NCBI RefSeq assembly: GCF_036173065.1
Contig: NZ_CP108041.1
Span: forward strand, 1,612,001 to 1,676,000
Length of the DNA stretch: 64,000 nucleotides
Origin: Rhodococcus sp. NBC_00297
GTDB lineage: Bacteria; Actinomycetota; Actinomycetes; Mycobacteriales; Mycobacteriaceae
Direction: 5' to 3'
The position numbers and the translations under genes were made by a program. Every line of letters begins with the position of its first letter. The first letter of the stretch is position 1. Under the pieces are notes generated by a model that saw nothing but the letters and a program-made list of their open reading frames with translations, was not told the DNA's origin and ran no database searches. Below are positions 47,701-55,722 of this stretch, piece after piece.

Positions 47701-50384
47701 AGGTCCAGACCCGCGGTGACCGTGCCGAGCACGTCGCCCAGGGCCAGGCCCACGTTCGCCGCCACGTCGCCGCCGGCCGCGAGAGCCGTCGCGAGTGCGG
47801 CGGAGAGCTGCGCGGCGAGGCCGCCGGTCAGCAGGCCCGCGAGATCGGCGTCGAGCAGACCGCCCGCACCGAGCACGGCTGCGAGCGAGGTGCCGAGCGT
47901 GGCGACGAGGTCGCCGCCGAGGCCGAGGGCACCGGACGGATCGAGGACACCGCCCAGCAGGGTGGTGAGGCCGGCACCGAGGTCCAGACCACCGGCGAGC
48001 AGGCCGACGAGCTCGGCGCCGAGGTCGCCGGACAGGACACCGCCGAGGGCCGCGCCGAGCGTGGCACCGAGGTTGGCTGCCACCGCGCCGCCGGCGGCGA
48101 GAGCGCCGGAGAGTGCGGTACCGAGGGTGGCCGCGAGGTCCAGGTCGCCGAGGACGCTGAGGTCGTTCAGCACGTTCAGGTCGCCCAGCACGCCGAGTCC
48201 GCCGAGCAGGTCGAGATCGCCGGCCAGGCCGAGGACACCGTCGAGAGCGGCACCGAGCTGAGCAGTGAGGCCCGCTGCGAGTCCACCGGTGAGTCCTGCG
48301 CCGACACCGAGTGCGCCGGTGAGGGCTGCGGCGAGGGTGGCACCGAGTCCGGCCACCGCGTCGACGTCGAGACCGCCCGCGACGTCCACGAGTCCGGCGA
48401 GCACGCCGCCGAGGGCGAGTCCGAGGTCGCCGCCCAGGTCGCCGCCGACGGCGAGAGCGCCGGCCAGCGCGGCAGCGAGCTGAGCACCGAGATCGGCACC
48501 GAGCAGTGCGGTCAGATCGCCACCGAGCAGGCCGCCCGCGCCGAGGAGAGCCTCGAGGGAACCGCCGAGCGTGGCCAGGACACCGGCACCGAGGCCGAGT
48601 GCGCCGTCGACGTCGAGCAGGGCACCGAGGTCGGCGAGAGCGCCGATGTCCAGGAGGCCGCCGAGGCCGAGAGCGCCGTCGAGGATGGTGGCCAGTGCCG
48701 CACCGAGGTCCAGCTCACCGGCCAGCAGTCCGACCAGCTGAGCACCGAGGTCGGCCCCCAGGACGCCGCCGAGGGCGGCACCGAAGGCCGCGCCGAGCGT
48801 GCCGGCGACGGTACCGCCGGCGACCAGCACGCCGCTGAGGGCAGTGGAGAGAGTGGCGCCGAGCGTGGCCGCGATGTCGGCTCCGCCGGCCAGGGCGGCC
48901 GCGAGGTCCAGGCCACCGGCCAACTCCAGGACACCGTCGAGCGCGCCTCCGAGCTGCGCACCGATACCGCCGCCGAGGCCGAGCACACCGGCGAGGGTCG
49001 CGCCGAGGGTGCCGCCGACGCCGAGAAGAGCGTCGAGGTCGAGTGCGCCGGACAGGCCGGTGACGGCTCCGAGGAGCGCGCCGAGGGAGGCGCCGAACTC
49101 ACCGGCGACGTCTCCGCCGGCAGCGAGGGCTGCGCCGAGAGCCGCGGAGAGCTCGGTGGTCAGCGTGCCTGCGAGCGCGGCGACGACGTTCGCGTCGAGG
49201 ATGGTGGTCAGCGTCGCGCCGAGATCACCGGCGACGTCGACGGCAGCGGCGAGTGCACCCGAGAGAGCAGCGGTGATGTCGGTGGTCACACCGAGCGCGC
49301 CACCGACGACGACACCGAGCGATCCGGCGACATCGAGTCCGGCGGTGAGGGCGGCGGCCAGATCGGCGCCGAGCGAGCCACCGGCGGTGACCGCTGCGCC
49401 GAGCACGCCACCGAGTGCGGCGCCGACGTTCGCGCCGAGCACACCGCCCACCGAGAGTGCGTTGGAGAGAACGCCGGACAGACCGACTACGGCGTCGAGG
49501 TCGAGACCGGCGACGGTGCCGAGCACGGCGTCGAGGGCGGCCGTGAGCTGGGCTCCGGCACCCACGCCGAGGCCGAGCGCTGCGGTGAGCGCACCGGCCA
49601 GGGTGGCGCTGAGGTCGACCAGCGTGTCGAGGTCGAGGACGCCGCCGAGGGCGAGGAAGGCGTCGAACGCCGCGCCCAGTGCGGCACCGAACTCGGCGGC
49701 GAGGTCGCCACCGAGGGAGAGTCCGTTGGCCAGGACGAGGGCGAGGACGGTGGTGAACTGGCCCGCGATGTCGAGGTCGCCCAGGTCGATGAGGCTGAGG
49801 TCGAGTCCGCCGAGCAGGTCGATGTCGCCGATCCCGCCGAGGTCCAGCGAGGCCAGGTTCAGGCCGCTGAGGTCGAGCGAGGCCAGGTTCAGGCCGCTCA
49901 GATCCAGGTCACCGAGGTTCAGGTTGCCGATGTTGCCGATGCTGCCGATCGCCAGGCCGCCACCGATGAGGGTCGGGCTGAAGGTGAAGCCGCCCAGGTC
50001 GAAGCCCCCGAAGTTGTTGTTGCTGAAATTTCCGTTGTTGTTGTTGTTTCCGAAGTTCACCGCGTTGCTGCCGAACGTGGGGCCGCCGACGGCGACGTTG
50101 TTGCCGCCGAAGACGGTGCTGTTGTTCACGCTGCCCGCATTCACGCTGGTCGAGTTCACGACGTTGGAGGAGCTGCCCGCGTTCACGATCGAGGCGAGGC
50201 GCGATCCGCCGGCGAACAGTCCGGACTCGGCGACCATGGGCGCCACGGCCACGATGTCGGCGTGGCACACGTCGGGCAGGCCGGCAGCGTCCAGCGAGGC
50301 CTGGGGGTTCGCGCAGTAGGCGGCGGCGGCCTTGTCGTCGCGAAGAAGGCTGAGGATGAAGTCGAGTACGGCGTTCGTGGCCAT
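44739..50384 (-). CDS. iniB: Giant Gly/Ala/Leu repeat protein IniB
   Basis: 1,881 residues from ATG 50384, which has AGGAG seven bases upstream. The N-terminal ~60 residues (AVLDFILSLLRDDKAAAAYC and the NPQASLDAAGL motif) match the recalled conserved head of mycobacterial IniB. Then come an Asn/Gly-rich stretch (~105-130), a DLDLSGLNLASL-type repeat, and about 1,600 residues built of Gly, Ala, Leu and Asp (GALGAALGGVLGADLGAQL...). Larger units recur every 190-240 residues. The C-terminal tail is acidic. It is about four times as long as the ~480-residue M. tuberculosis IniB. No signal peptide or Cys-rich domain; possibly envelope-associated or a membrane-binding scaffold for the IniA/IniC GTPases. 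Function unproven. Confidence 0.85.
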   Translation of the reverse strand: MATNAVLDFILSLLRDDKAAAAYCANPQASLDAAGLPDVCHADIVAVAPMVAESGLFAGGSRLASIVNAGSSSNVVNSTSVNAGSVNNSTVFGGNNVAVGGPTFGSNAVNFGNNNNNGNFSNNNFGGFDLGGFTFSPTLIGGGLAIGSIGNIGNLNLGDLDLSGLNLASLDLSGLNLASLDLGGIGDIDLLGGLDLSLIDLGDLDIAGQFTTVLALVLANGLSLGGDLAAEFGAALGAAFDAFLALGGVLDLDTLVDLSATLAGALTAALGLGVGAGAQLTAALDAVLGTVAGLDLDAVVGLSGVLSNALSVGGVLGANVGAALGGVLGAAVTAGGSLGADLAAALTAGLDVAGSLGVVVGGALGVTTDITAALSGALAAAVDVAGDLGATLTTILDANVVAALAGTLTTELSAALGAALAAGGDVAGEFGASLGALLGAVTGLSGALDLDALLGVGGTLGATLAGVLGLGGGIGAQLGGALDGVLELAGGLDLAAALAGGADIAATLGATLSTALSGVLVAGGTVAGTLGAAFGAALGGVLGADLGAQLVGLLAGELDLGAALATILDGALGLGGLLDIGALADLGALLDVDGALGLGAGVLATLGGSLEALLGAGGLLGGDLTALLGADLGAQLAAALAGALAVGGDLGGDLGLALGGVLAGLVDVAGGLDVDAVAGLGATLAAALTGALGVGAGLTGGLAAGLTAQLGAALDGVLGLAGDLDLLGGLGVLGDLNVLNDLSVLGDLDLAATLGTALSGALAAGGAVAANLGATLGAALGGVLSGDLGAELVGLLAGGLDLGAGLTTLLGGVLDPSGALGLGGDLVATLGTSLAAVLGAGGLLDADLAGLLTGGLAAQLSAALATALAAGGDVAANVGLALGDVLGTVTAGLDLDGVLGADLAAALTAALGLDGDLTGGLTAQLAGALDAALGVVGGADITAALTGALAAGGDVAAGLGATLGTTLAAVLGADLGAQLTGLLAGGADLGTALTAVLGGALDLDGVFGIGADAAAGLVGTLGTTLAAALNVGGLTDVDLTALLGGDLTAVLGAALSGALGAGGALGGDLGLALGGLVGAATDLTAGADLGLVLAGALGVTGDAAATLSGALEAMLGAAGGLDLTAILGADADVAATVGAALSAALSAGGPLAANVGAALGGVLGTALSGDLGAQLAGLLGGGVDLDAALGTVLGGALGLGGLVDLDGLANLDGLGAVGGLLDADLLGGLTGALDTDIVGALAGSLGAALGAGGLLTGDLQALLGGDVAAQLSTALGVALGLGGDAAGELGLALGGVLAGVTDLTAGADLGAAVTAALGITGEGAATLAGALNTALGLGGALDLDGLVGGDLAATVGAALGGALAAGGDVAATVGATLGAALGGSLTADLQAQLGALLAGGLDLDAALGAVLGAAPDLDLDADLAGLLGGAVSTGLGLVAGVGLPDTELPDLTGSLAAALGLGGAAAAGLGTALGTVLGGTVLADLDANGLLEGDLGGIVSAALGDALNVGGVLDLETDPVGQFGTALNGALGLVGGVDTGALGDLPATLTAAFGVGGTAGAELGGAFGALLDIAGGGDPVASLGTALGATGDLTTMLDAALDTAVSAGGALDAEGLPISGLLDANTGLDGSLSALTTLTGGLGAVGAVAGGLDGTLTGVGGAVTDPDAVTGAVASLGGGLASGLGLGLNSVTQGGLELGSELQGGLTGAATGAGGVFGGFEISPDGEVTGGLDNTSEFTGALDGGIDATADAVGQFQNSTDAVLGGVTGATDGLGLSAVTDVTGDALGAVTTDGGLGGDIAGEATSWQDVDAEGAFDGPAAAVGGVGDGLTDTVSGLGGGLTGGLTDGLSNTLGGGLSSADDGLDTGAVADDNAADAGDAN
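46196..48755 (-). repeat. Higher-order repeats inside iniB
   Basis: A DLGAQL.GLLAGG.DL cassette recurs near 48720, 48000, 47440, 46850 and 46200, spaced 570-720 bases. Between the cassettes the same blocks (GAGGLL..DL.ALL, ALA.GGD.A..LGLALGGVL) return in order. This marks expansion by duplication of ~200-codon units and makes the gene prone to length variation and misassembly. Confidence 0.65.
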
Positions 50385-50737
50385 CGGGATCTCCTGGGTG
50401 TGTGTGAACCGGTGTCGGCAGACGGTGTGTGTGCAGGCGTCGAGGTGGTCGGGCCGACTGTCTCGGCACGTTGAGATCAAAACTAGGTCGACTAGTGAGG
50501 TGTCCCAACGGGGCGCAGCCCCCTTCCTGCACCCCGGGGGTCGCCCCGGGGCAGATCGGGGTGACTAGGGGGCATAGGGGATAGGACCGCTCTACTCTTG
50601 TGACCTGTAACGAAACGGACCATCGGGACGACAGTGCCGGTGGACAGCTACGGCGTCACGGCGACGTGCCCGACAGCAGGTCTGACACAGCCTTGACGAG
50701 CACGAATATCGACGAGCACGGAAACGGAGTCGGCGCC
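50385..50737. promoter_or_regulatory. Divergent control region between iniB and the Hsp70 series
   Basis: 353 bases between two divergent units, so both may share regulators. It holds an inverted repeat ACTAG-N5-CTAGT near 50482, a C/G-run pair (CACCCCGGGGGTCGCCCCGG near 50530) and a repeated AGGGG word (TAGGGGGCATAGGGGATAGG near 50568). A GTG at 50600 would extend the Hsp70 reading frame, so the true plus-strand 5' end is uncertain. Confidence 0.5.
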
Positions 50738-52558
50738 ATGGCAACGGATCAGGGACGGTCATCAGGTCTGGGACTGGACGTCGGCTCGAGCACCTCGACG
50801 GCGGTCGCCGTGGACGGTCCGGGACACCTCGGTGACGCCGTCACCATCGTGCGGTCCACCGCACTGTCGGTCACGCCCGACCGTGAACCCGCCCTGGCCG
50901 CGCCGGGCACCGTCGACACCACGGCCCTGACCGGCTTCGCCGGCCGCGTCGGCGATCCGGTCGCGCTGGTCACCGAGGACGGACGCAGCTACACCGGCGA
51001 CGAGCTCTACGCGACGACGCTGGACTGCCTCGTCCGGGAGGCACGCACGGCCGGCGCCGACGACGACGCCGCGATCGTGGTGACCTACCCGACGTCGTGG
51101 CCCGAGTACACGGTGGATCGGCTTCGCAACGCGGCTGCCCGCCACGGCCTCACCGACGTCACCTTCGTTCCCGACGCTCTCGCCGCGACGGCATGGATGC
51201 AGCAGTCGCCGGACGCGGTGGCGGACGGCGTCGTGCTGGTCGCGGACCTGGGTGCGAGCGCCCTGACCGTGTCGGTCGTGCGCACAGGTGCCGATTCGGC
51301 GATCCTCGGACGCGGTGCGCGCAGCGAGGACGTCAGCGGCGCCCACATCGACCAGGTCGTGTTGGCGCACGTGCTCGACAACGTCGACTCCTCGTCGCTC
51401 GATCCCTTCGATCCCGCGACGGTCGAGGCCCTCACGACCCTGCGCACGCACTGCGCGACGGCCAAGGAAGCACTGTCCTCCGACACCGAGACGGTCGTGC
51501 CGGTGCACCTGCCCGGCATCGACACCGACGTGCGACTGGTGCGGTCGGAGATCGAGGAACTACTGCGCGAGACGTTCGACGACGTCACCCGGGTACTCGG
51601 CGAGGCGCTGCGCACCGCGGGTGTCGACGGCGACGCGGTGGACCGCGTGCTGCTGGTCGGCGGCGGCGCGTCGATCCCCATGCTCACCGAGACCGTGTCC
51701 TCCGCGCTGCGCAAGCCGGTGACCGTCGGCGAACAGCCCGCGGCCACCGCCGCGACCGGAGCCGCACTGCTCGCCGCCGACATCGCTTCGGCCGGCGCAG
51801 AACTGAACCGCCCGGGCGCAGCGGCACTTGCTGCCGTCGCCGCCGGTTCCACCGTCGACGACGACGAGACCGACCTGCTCCCTCCGGTCACCGAGCGTCC
51901 CGCCTCGGCCCGCACCTCCACGCCCGCACCGGTGTCGCGCTCGGCACACGCCAAGGACGCCCCGTCGCGCGGTAAGCGCACCGCCGTCATCGGCGGCGTC
52001 GCCGCTGCCGTGATCCTGCTGGCCGCGGGTGGCCTCTCCGTCGGCACCGGCCTCGTCGGCGGATCGTCGGAGAACACCGGCCCCTCCACCAGCAGCGCGG
52101 TGGCCCCGGCCGCCGCGGACGGTTCCGTGAGCGCGACCCCGACCACCGCCGCCGCCGGCGTCGATCCCGTGACGGGGCAGCCGCGCACCACCGGAGCCGC
52201 CGGAGCGCCGACCAGCGGCGCCGCAGCAGCACCGGGGGCTGCGGTTCCCGGCGCGACCGCGCCCGGCTCGACCGGATCGGCCGCGGTACCGGGCGCCACC
52301 GCGCCGAACGCTGCTGTGCCGAACGCACCGGCGCCGCAGTTCACCGCTCCCGACCTCCCCACTGCGCAGGTACCTCAGGCTCCGGCCCTCCCGGCTCCGT
52401 CGTTCCCTTCCAACCCGCTTCCGGGGTCCGGAGTCGTCGGAGGCCTGACCGACGGTGTCGGAACCGTACTCGGGGGTGTAGGCGAGGTCGCGGGAGGTGC
52501 TGCCAGCGGCTTGGGGAACACCGTAGGCAGCCTCACGAATCCAATTCTCGGGCGGTGA
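50738..52558 (+). CDS. Membrane-anchored Hsp70-type ATPase without substrate domain
   Basis: 606 residues. The first ~400 form an Hsp70/actin-fold nucleotide-binding domain: GLDVGSSTSTAVAV (phosphate 1), VADLGASALTVSVV (phosphate 2) and VLLVGGGASIPMLTE (adenosine). In place of the peptide-binding half, a linker leads to one membrane helix (AVIGGVAAAVILLAAGG, ~415-438) and an extracellular Ala/Pro/Gly/Thr tail. The ATPase should be cytosolic with an outer tail. ATG 50738 follows a GGAG; an upstream GTG 50600 is possible. Its stop overlaps the LuxR start (GTGA). It is adjacent and divergent to iniB, suggesting a sensor or scaffold role. It is not a chaperone in the usual sense. Confidence 0.82.
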   Translation: MATDQGRSSGLGLDVGSSTSTAVAVDGPGHLGDAVTIVRSTALSVTPDREPALAAPGTVDTTALTGFAGRVGDPVALVTEDGRSYTGDELYATTLDCLVREARTAGADDDAAIVVTYPTSWPEYTVDRLRNAAARHGLTDVTFVPDALAATAWMQQSPDAVADGVVLVADLGASALTVSVVRTGADSAILGRGARSEDVSGAHIDQVVLAHVLDNVDSSSLDPFDPATVEALTTLRTHCATAKEALSSDTETVVPVHLPGIDTDVRLVRSEIEELLRETFDDVTRVLGEALRTAGVDGDAVDRVLLVGGGASIPMLTETVSSALRKPVTVGEQPAATAATGAALLAADIASAGAELNRPGAAALAAVAAGSTVDDDETDLLPPVTERPASARTSTPAPVSRSAHAKDAPSRGKRTAVIGGVAAAVILLAAGGLSVGTGLVGGSSENTGPSTSSAVAPAAADGSVSATPTTAAAGVDPVTGQPRTTGAAGAPTSGAAAAPGAAVPGATAPGSTGSAAVPGATAPNAAVPNAPAPQFTAPDLPTAQVPQAPALPAPSFPSNPLPGSGVVGGLTDGVGTVLGGVGEVAGGAASGLGNTVGSLTNPILGR

Positions 52559-54498
52559 CCTCGCCCGACGAGCGGTCGGCTCTCGACGCTCTGCTGTCCT
52601 CGCACGATCACACCGCCCTCGTGGTGGTGACGCTCGCGTCGGTCGGTGTGGCCCCGGATCCGTACCTCGTCGCCGACGTCGCCGACGTCCCGATGCCCGC
52701 CGCCGCCGCCGCCGTGGAGCGCGCCCGGGGCTGCGGGGTCCTGTCCGACGAGGGCCTGCTGCCGGACTCCGCGCGCGGTGCCCTGCGCGTGGTGATGGGC
52801 GAGCACGGAATGCTCGGCGTGCTGCGTCGCCTGGCACGGGTGCACCTCGACAGTGGCGGTCTCGGTGGTGATCTCGCGGTCTCGCTCGCGGATGCGGGTC
52901 TGCGCGATCCGGATCTCGCACAGCACCTGGTCGAATTGGCCTCCGCCGCAGACCGTCTCGCCGCACGACGACTGTGGGACGCGGCCGCCGCGGCGGGCGC
53001 GCAGGGCACCGACATCTCCGTGCCCTACGCCGACGCCCTGCTCGCGAGCGGCGATCTCGACACCGCGGCGCTCACAGTGGACGCGGTGCTGTCCGCCGAG
53101 GCGCCGTCACCCGACGGAGTACGCGGAGCCGTTCGCGTCGCGTCCACGGTCGCACTGATGCGCGGCACCGCGTCGCACGCCGCCGACCTCTACCGGTGGC
53201 TCGGGCCGGACCGCATCGGACCGGATGCGGCGTACGCGGTGACGACGCTTCTCGCCGTGGGGGACGCCGACTGCGCCGCGACGTTCGTCCGCGCGCACGG
53301 CGGCCTCCGCCCCGTCCCGCCCACGTCGGCGAACGCCCGCTCGACGCTGGTGGCCCGCGGGCTCCTCGACTCACTGACCGAACCCGCCACTGTGGCAACG
53401 GGTTCGCTGCTGCGCGCCGCCTCGATGGCCGACACCGCGGTGGGCGCCCGGGCCGAGCCGGAACATCCCGCGGTGATCGCGGCACTGATCGCTCTGCACA
53501 CCGGCGACCCCGCCACCGCCCGAGCGGTGCTGACCGAGACCATTGCCGCGGATCCGGGATGCGCGGTGTCCACGCGGTGCCGTCTGCTGCTCGCCTGGTC
53601 GGCACTCGTGGCCGGCGACACGGGTGTCGAGCCCACCTCGGGCGTCGACCCGGCCACGCTCCCCCAACGGGACGCCCTGTCCTACTTCGCACTTCGCGTC
53701 GCCACCGCCCGCCGACGCGGAGATACCGGCGCCCTCATGTCCGCGTGGCAGGAGGCCCGGCGCACCGTCGCGGAGGCCGAACCCGATCTCTTCTCCCTCA
53801 TCCCGCTCGGTGAACTGTGGCTCGCCGCAGTGCGCCTCGGGGACACGGCACGCATCGCGCACTCCGTCTCCGCGGCCACCGCACTGGTCGCCTCGCTCGG
53901 CGAACCACCGACCTGGGCGGCCACGTGGCACTGGTACGGCGTGCAGGCCGCCATCCTCGGCGGCGCCCCGGCCGACCTGCTCCCCCACGCTCGTGCGCTC
54001 GGCTCGTTCGCCGACCGCAGTCCCCACGCCGCAGCACTCGCCTCCGCCGGCAAAGCATGGCTCCGCGTCCTGCAGGGCGAGCCCGACGTCGCCGAGGTCG
54101 AGACGTCCGCTCGCACCCTGGAGAAGTTCGGGCACGCCTGGGACGCGGCGCGGCTCGCCAGTGACGCCGCCCTGCGTGTCGCCGACACCCGCGACGCCAC
54201 CGCCCTGCTGCAGATCGCCCGCGACATCGGTGCCGTCGCGGCGACGGCCGAGCCCACCGAGCCCGGTTCCGCGTCGCTGGGGGCGCTGACCGAGCGCGAG
54301 GCGGAGGTGGCGCATCATCTCGTACTGGGCCTGACGTACCGCGAGATCGGCGCCCAGATGTACATCTCGGCCAAGACGGTCGAGCACCACGTCGCACGGA
54401 TCCGTCGACGTCTGGGAGCGCAGTCGCGCTCGCAGATGCTGTCGATGCTCCGCGCGGCCGGCTACGCAGAGGACAAGGAACGACGGGTACACGCATGA
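52555..54498 (+). CDS. LuxR-type regulator without NTPase domain
   Basis: A 647-residue protein. The last ~65 residues are a LuxR/GerE helix-turn-helix (LTEREAEVAHHLVLGLTYREIGAQM and SAKTVEHHVARIRRRL). The rest is alpha-helical, TPR-like repeat sequence, with no Walker A motif, unlike MalT-type (LAL) regulators. M. tuberculosis IniR (Rv0339c), a LuxR-type activator of iniBAC, occupies a comparable position but is, from memory, larger and carries an NTPase domain. Here the overlapping upstream Hsp70 ATPase might supply nucleotide sensing (inference). The gene overlaps both neighbours by four bases, so it is translationally coupled. Likely target: the shared iniB control region. Confidence 0.75.
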   Translation: MTSPDERSALDALLSSHDHTALVVVTLASVGVAPDPYLVADVADVPMPAAAAAVERARGCGVLSDEGLLPDSARGALRVVMGEHGMLGVLRRLARVHLDSGGLGGDLAVSLADAGLRDPDLAQHLVELASAADRLAARRLWDAAAAAGAQGTDISVPYADALLASGDLDTAALTVDAVLSAEAPSPDGVRGAVRVASTVALMRGTASHAADLYRWLGPDRIGPDAAYAVTTLLAVGDADCAATFVRAHGGLRPVPPTSANARSTLVARGLLDSLTEPATVATGSLLRAASMADTAVGARAEPEHPAVIAALIALHTGDPATARAVLTETIAADPGCAVSTRCRLLLAWSALVAGDTGVEPTSGVDPATLPQRDALSYFALRVATARRRGDTGALMSAWQEARRTVAEAEPDLFSLIPLGELWLAAVRLGDTARIAHSVSAATALVASLGEPPTWAATWHWYGVQAAILGGAPADLLPHARALGSFADRSPHAAALASAGKAWLRVLQGEPDVAEVETSARTLEKFGHAWDAARLASDAALRVADTRDATALLQIARDIGAVAATAEPTEPGSASLGALTEREAEVAHHLVLGLTYREIGAQMYISAKTVEHHVARIRRRLGAQSRSQMLSMLRAAGYAEDKERRVHA

Positions 54499-55595
54499 AC
54501 ACCGGGCACGACGCCGCACCGATCACCCGAGCCACCGGGATCCACATCACCGATCTGACGTCGACGGCCGTCGTGGTGTCGACGACCTCGGGTGAACTGG
54601 TCCGCGTGCCGGTGACGGCCGAGACGGTCCTCTACCTCCTGCCCGACGGCACGACGACACTGCACCGACCCGACGCGCTGACGGCGGACATCGACGTCGT
54701 CGATCGCTTCATGGCTCGCGTCGGTGACCCGTCCGGCGTGGTCTCGTCCCGCGGTGTGCCCATGCGCGCCGAGGACCTCGTCGCGACCATGATGTTTTTG
54801 CTACTCAGCGAGACCGTCGACGCCGGCGAGGACGTCCGCGCCCTCACCGCCGGCGCTGCCCATCCCGCCGACTGGTCACCCGAGCGCATCGCCGCGCTGC
54901 GGGACGCGCTCGACTTCGTCGGACTCACCGCGCTGACGCTGCATCCCGAGTCGGCCGATCCCCACGCCACCCTCGGCGCGTCCGAGGAACGGCTGGCCGC
55001 CGCCGCGGCCGCCGCACGTGCCGCCGCCGGGCTCGCGCCGACGACGGGGGCACCGCTGCTCGCGACCGCTGCCGCCTCGACAGCCACCGACAGCGGTGCA
55101 TCGAGGTCGACACCGCGCGGCCCCCTCGCCCTCCTCGTGGCGGCCGCAGTCGCGACCATGCTGATCGTGGGCGGCGGTATCGCCTACCTCGCGTCCGATC
55201 GGACGGTCAGCACCGCGGTTCCGGCCGTCGAGGACGCCGCCGGTGTCACCGCGCGGCCGACGACGACTCGTCCCGCCCCGTCCACCAGCATCGGCTTCCC
55301 GACCGTCGTCCCCGGCGCACCCGCGCCCGTCGAGGCCACACGTGCACCTGCTCGGATCTCCACGACGGTGCCCCCGCGCGCACCGGACCCCGAGCCGGCA
55401 CCCGCGCCCGCTCCTGCCCCGGCGCCGGCACCCGAACCGGCACCTGAGCCCGTGCCCAGCGACCCGCCCGTCGTCGAGGAGCCAGTCGACCCCGCGGAGG
55501 GAACGGACCCGGACCCCGGCGTTCCGGATACTCCGGACACTCCTGCCGAGCCCGAGTCACCCGCGCCGTCACCCGGCACCACGCCGGTCGGCTAG
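54495..55595 (+). CDS. Shortened Hsp70 N-lobe paralogue with membrane helix, copy 1
   Basis: A 366-residue protein related to the Hsp70 encoded two genes upstream. GIHITDLTSTAVVV aligns with GLGLDVGSSTSTAVAV but has lost the phosphate-loop GSS. ARVGDPSGVVSSRG aligns with GRVGDPVALVTEDG, and RIAALRDALDFVGLTALTLHP with VDRLRNAAARHGLTDVTFVP. After ~165 residues the nucleotide domain stops, so no ATP site is complete. A membrane helix (~210-234) and a Pro/Ala/Glu-rich tail (PEPAPAPAPAPAPAPEP) follow. It overlaps the LuxR gene by four bases. It may be a ligand- or protein-binding derivative rather than an enzyme. Confidence 0.65.
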   Translation: MNTGHDAAPITRATGIHITDLTSTAVVVSTTSGELVRVPVTAETVLYLLPDGTTTLHRPDALTADIDVVDRFMARVGDPSGVVSSRGVPMRAEDLVATMMFLLLSETVDAGEDVRALTAGAAHPADWSPERIAALRDALDFVGLTALTLHPESADPHATLGASEERLAAAAAAARAAAGLAPTTGAPLLATAAASTATDSGASRSTPRGPLALLVAAAVATMLIVGGGIAYLASDRTVSTAVPAVEDAAGVTARPTTTRPAPSTSIGFPTVVPGAPAPVEATRAPARISTTVPPRAPDPEPAPAPAPAPAPAPEPAPEPVPSDPPVVEEPVDPAEGTDPDPGVPDTPDTPAEPESPAPSPGTTPVG

Positions 55596-55722
55596 ATCCC
55601 CCCTGTGCTGGGGCGGAGCTCAACCGGTACCCCATGACCGTGACGACCGGTACGGTGATCGGACGGGTGCTCGCGGTCGACGTGGCACCGTGTCCGCAAC
55701 TCGCCGAGGGGGTCGAGTCCGA

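Noticed and set aside
44719..48261. A ~1,180-codon plus-strand frame opposite iniB
   Set aside because: Its Pro/Ser/Ala-rich translation is the mirror of the Gly/Ala/Asp repeat codons; there is no ribosome site and no motif. It is a shadow of iniB.
46196..49900. CRISPR-like regular repeats
   Set aside because: The repeats are long, in frame and protein-coding; there are no short identical repeats with unique spacers.
55243..55722. Upstream extension of the second short Hsp70 paralogue
   Set aside because: The extension overlaps the tail of the first paralogue in another frame and is Pro/Arg-rich; similarity begins only after ATG 55723.
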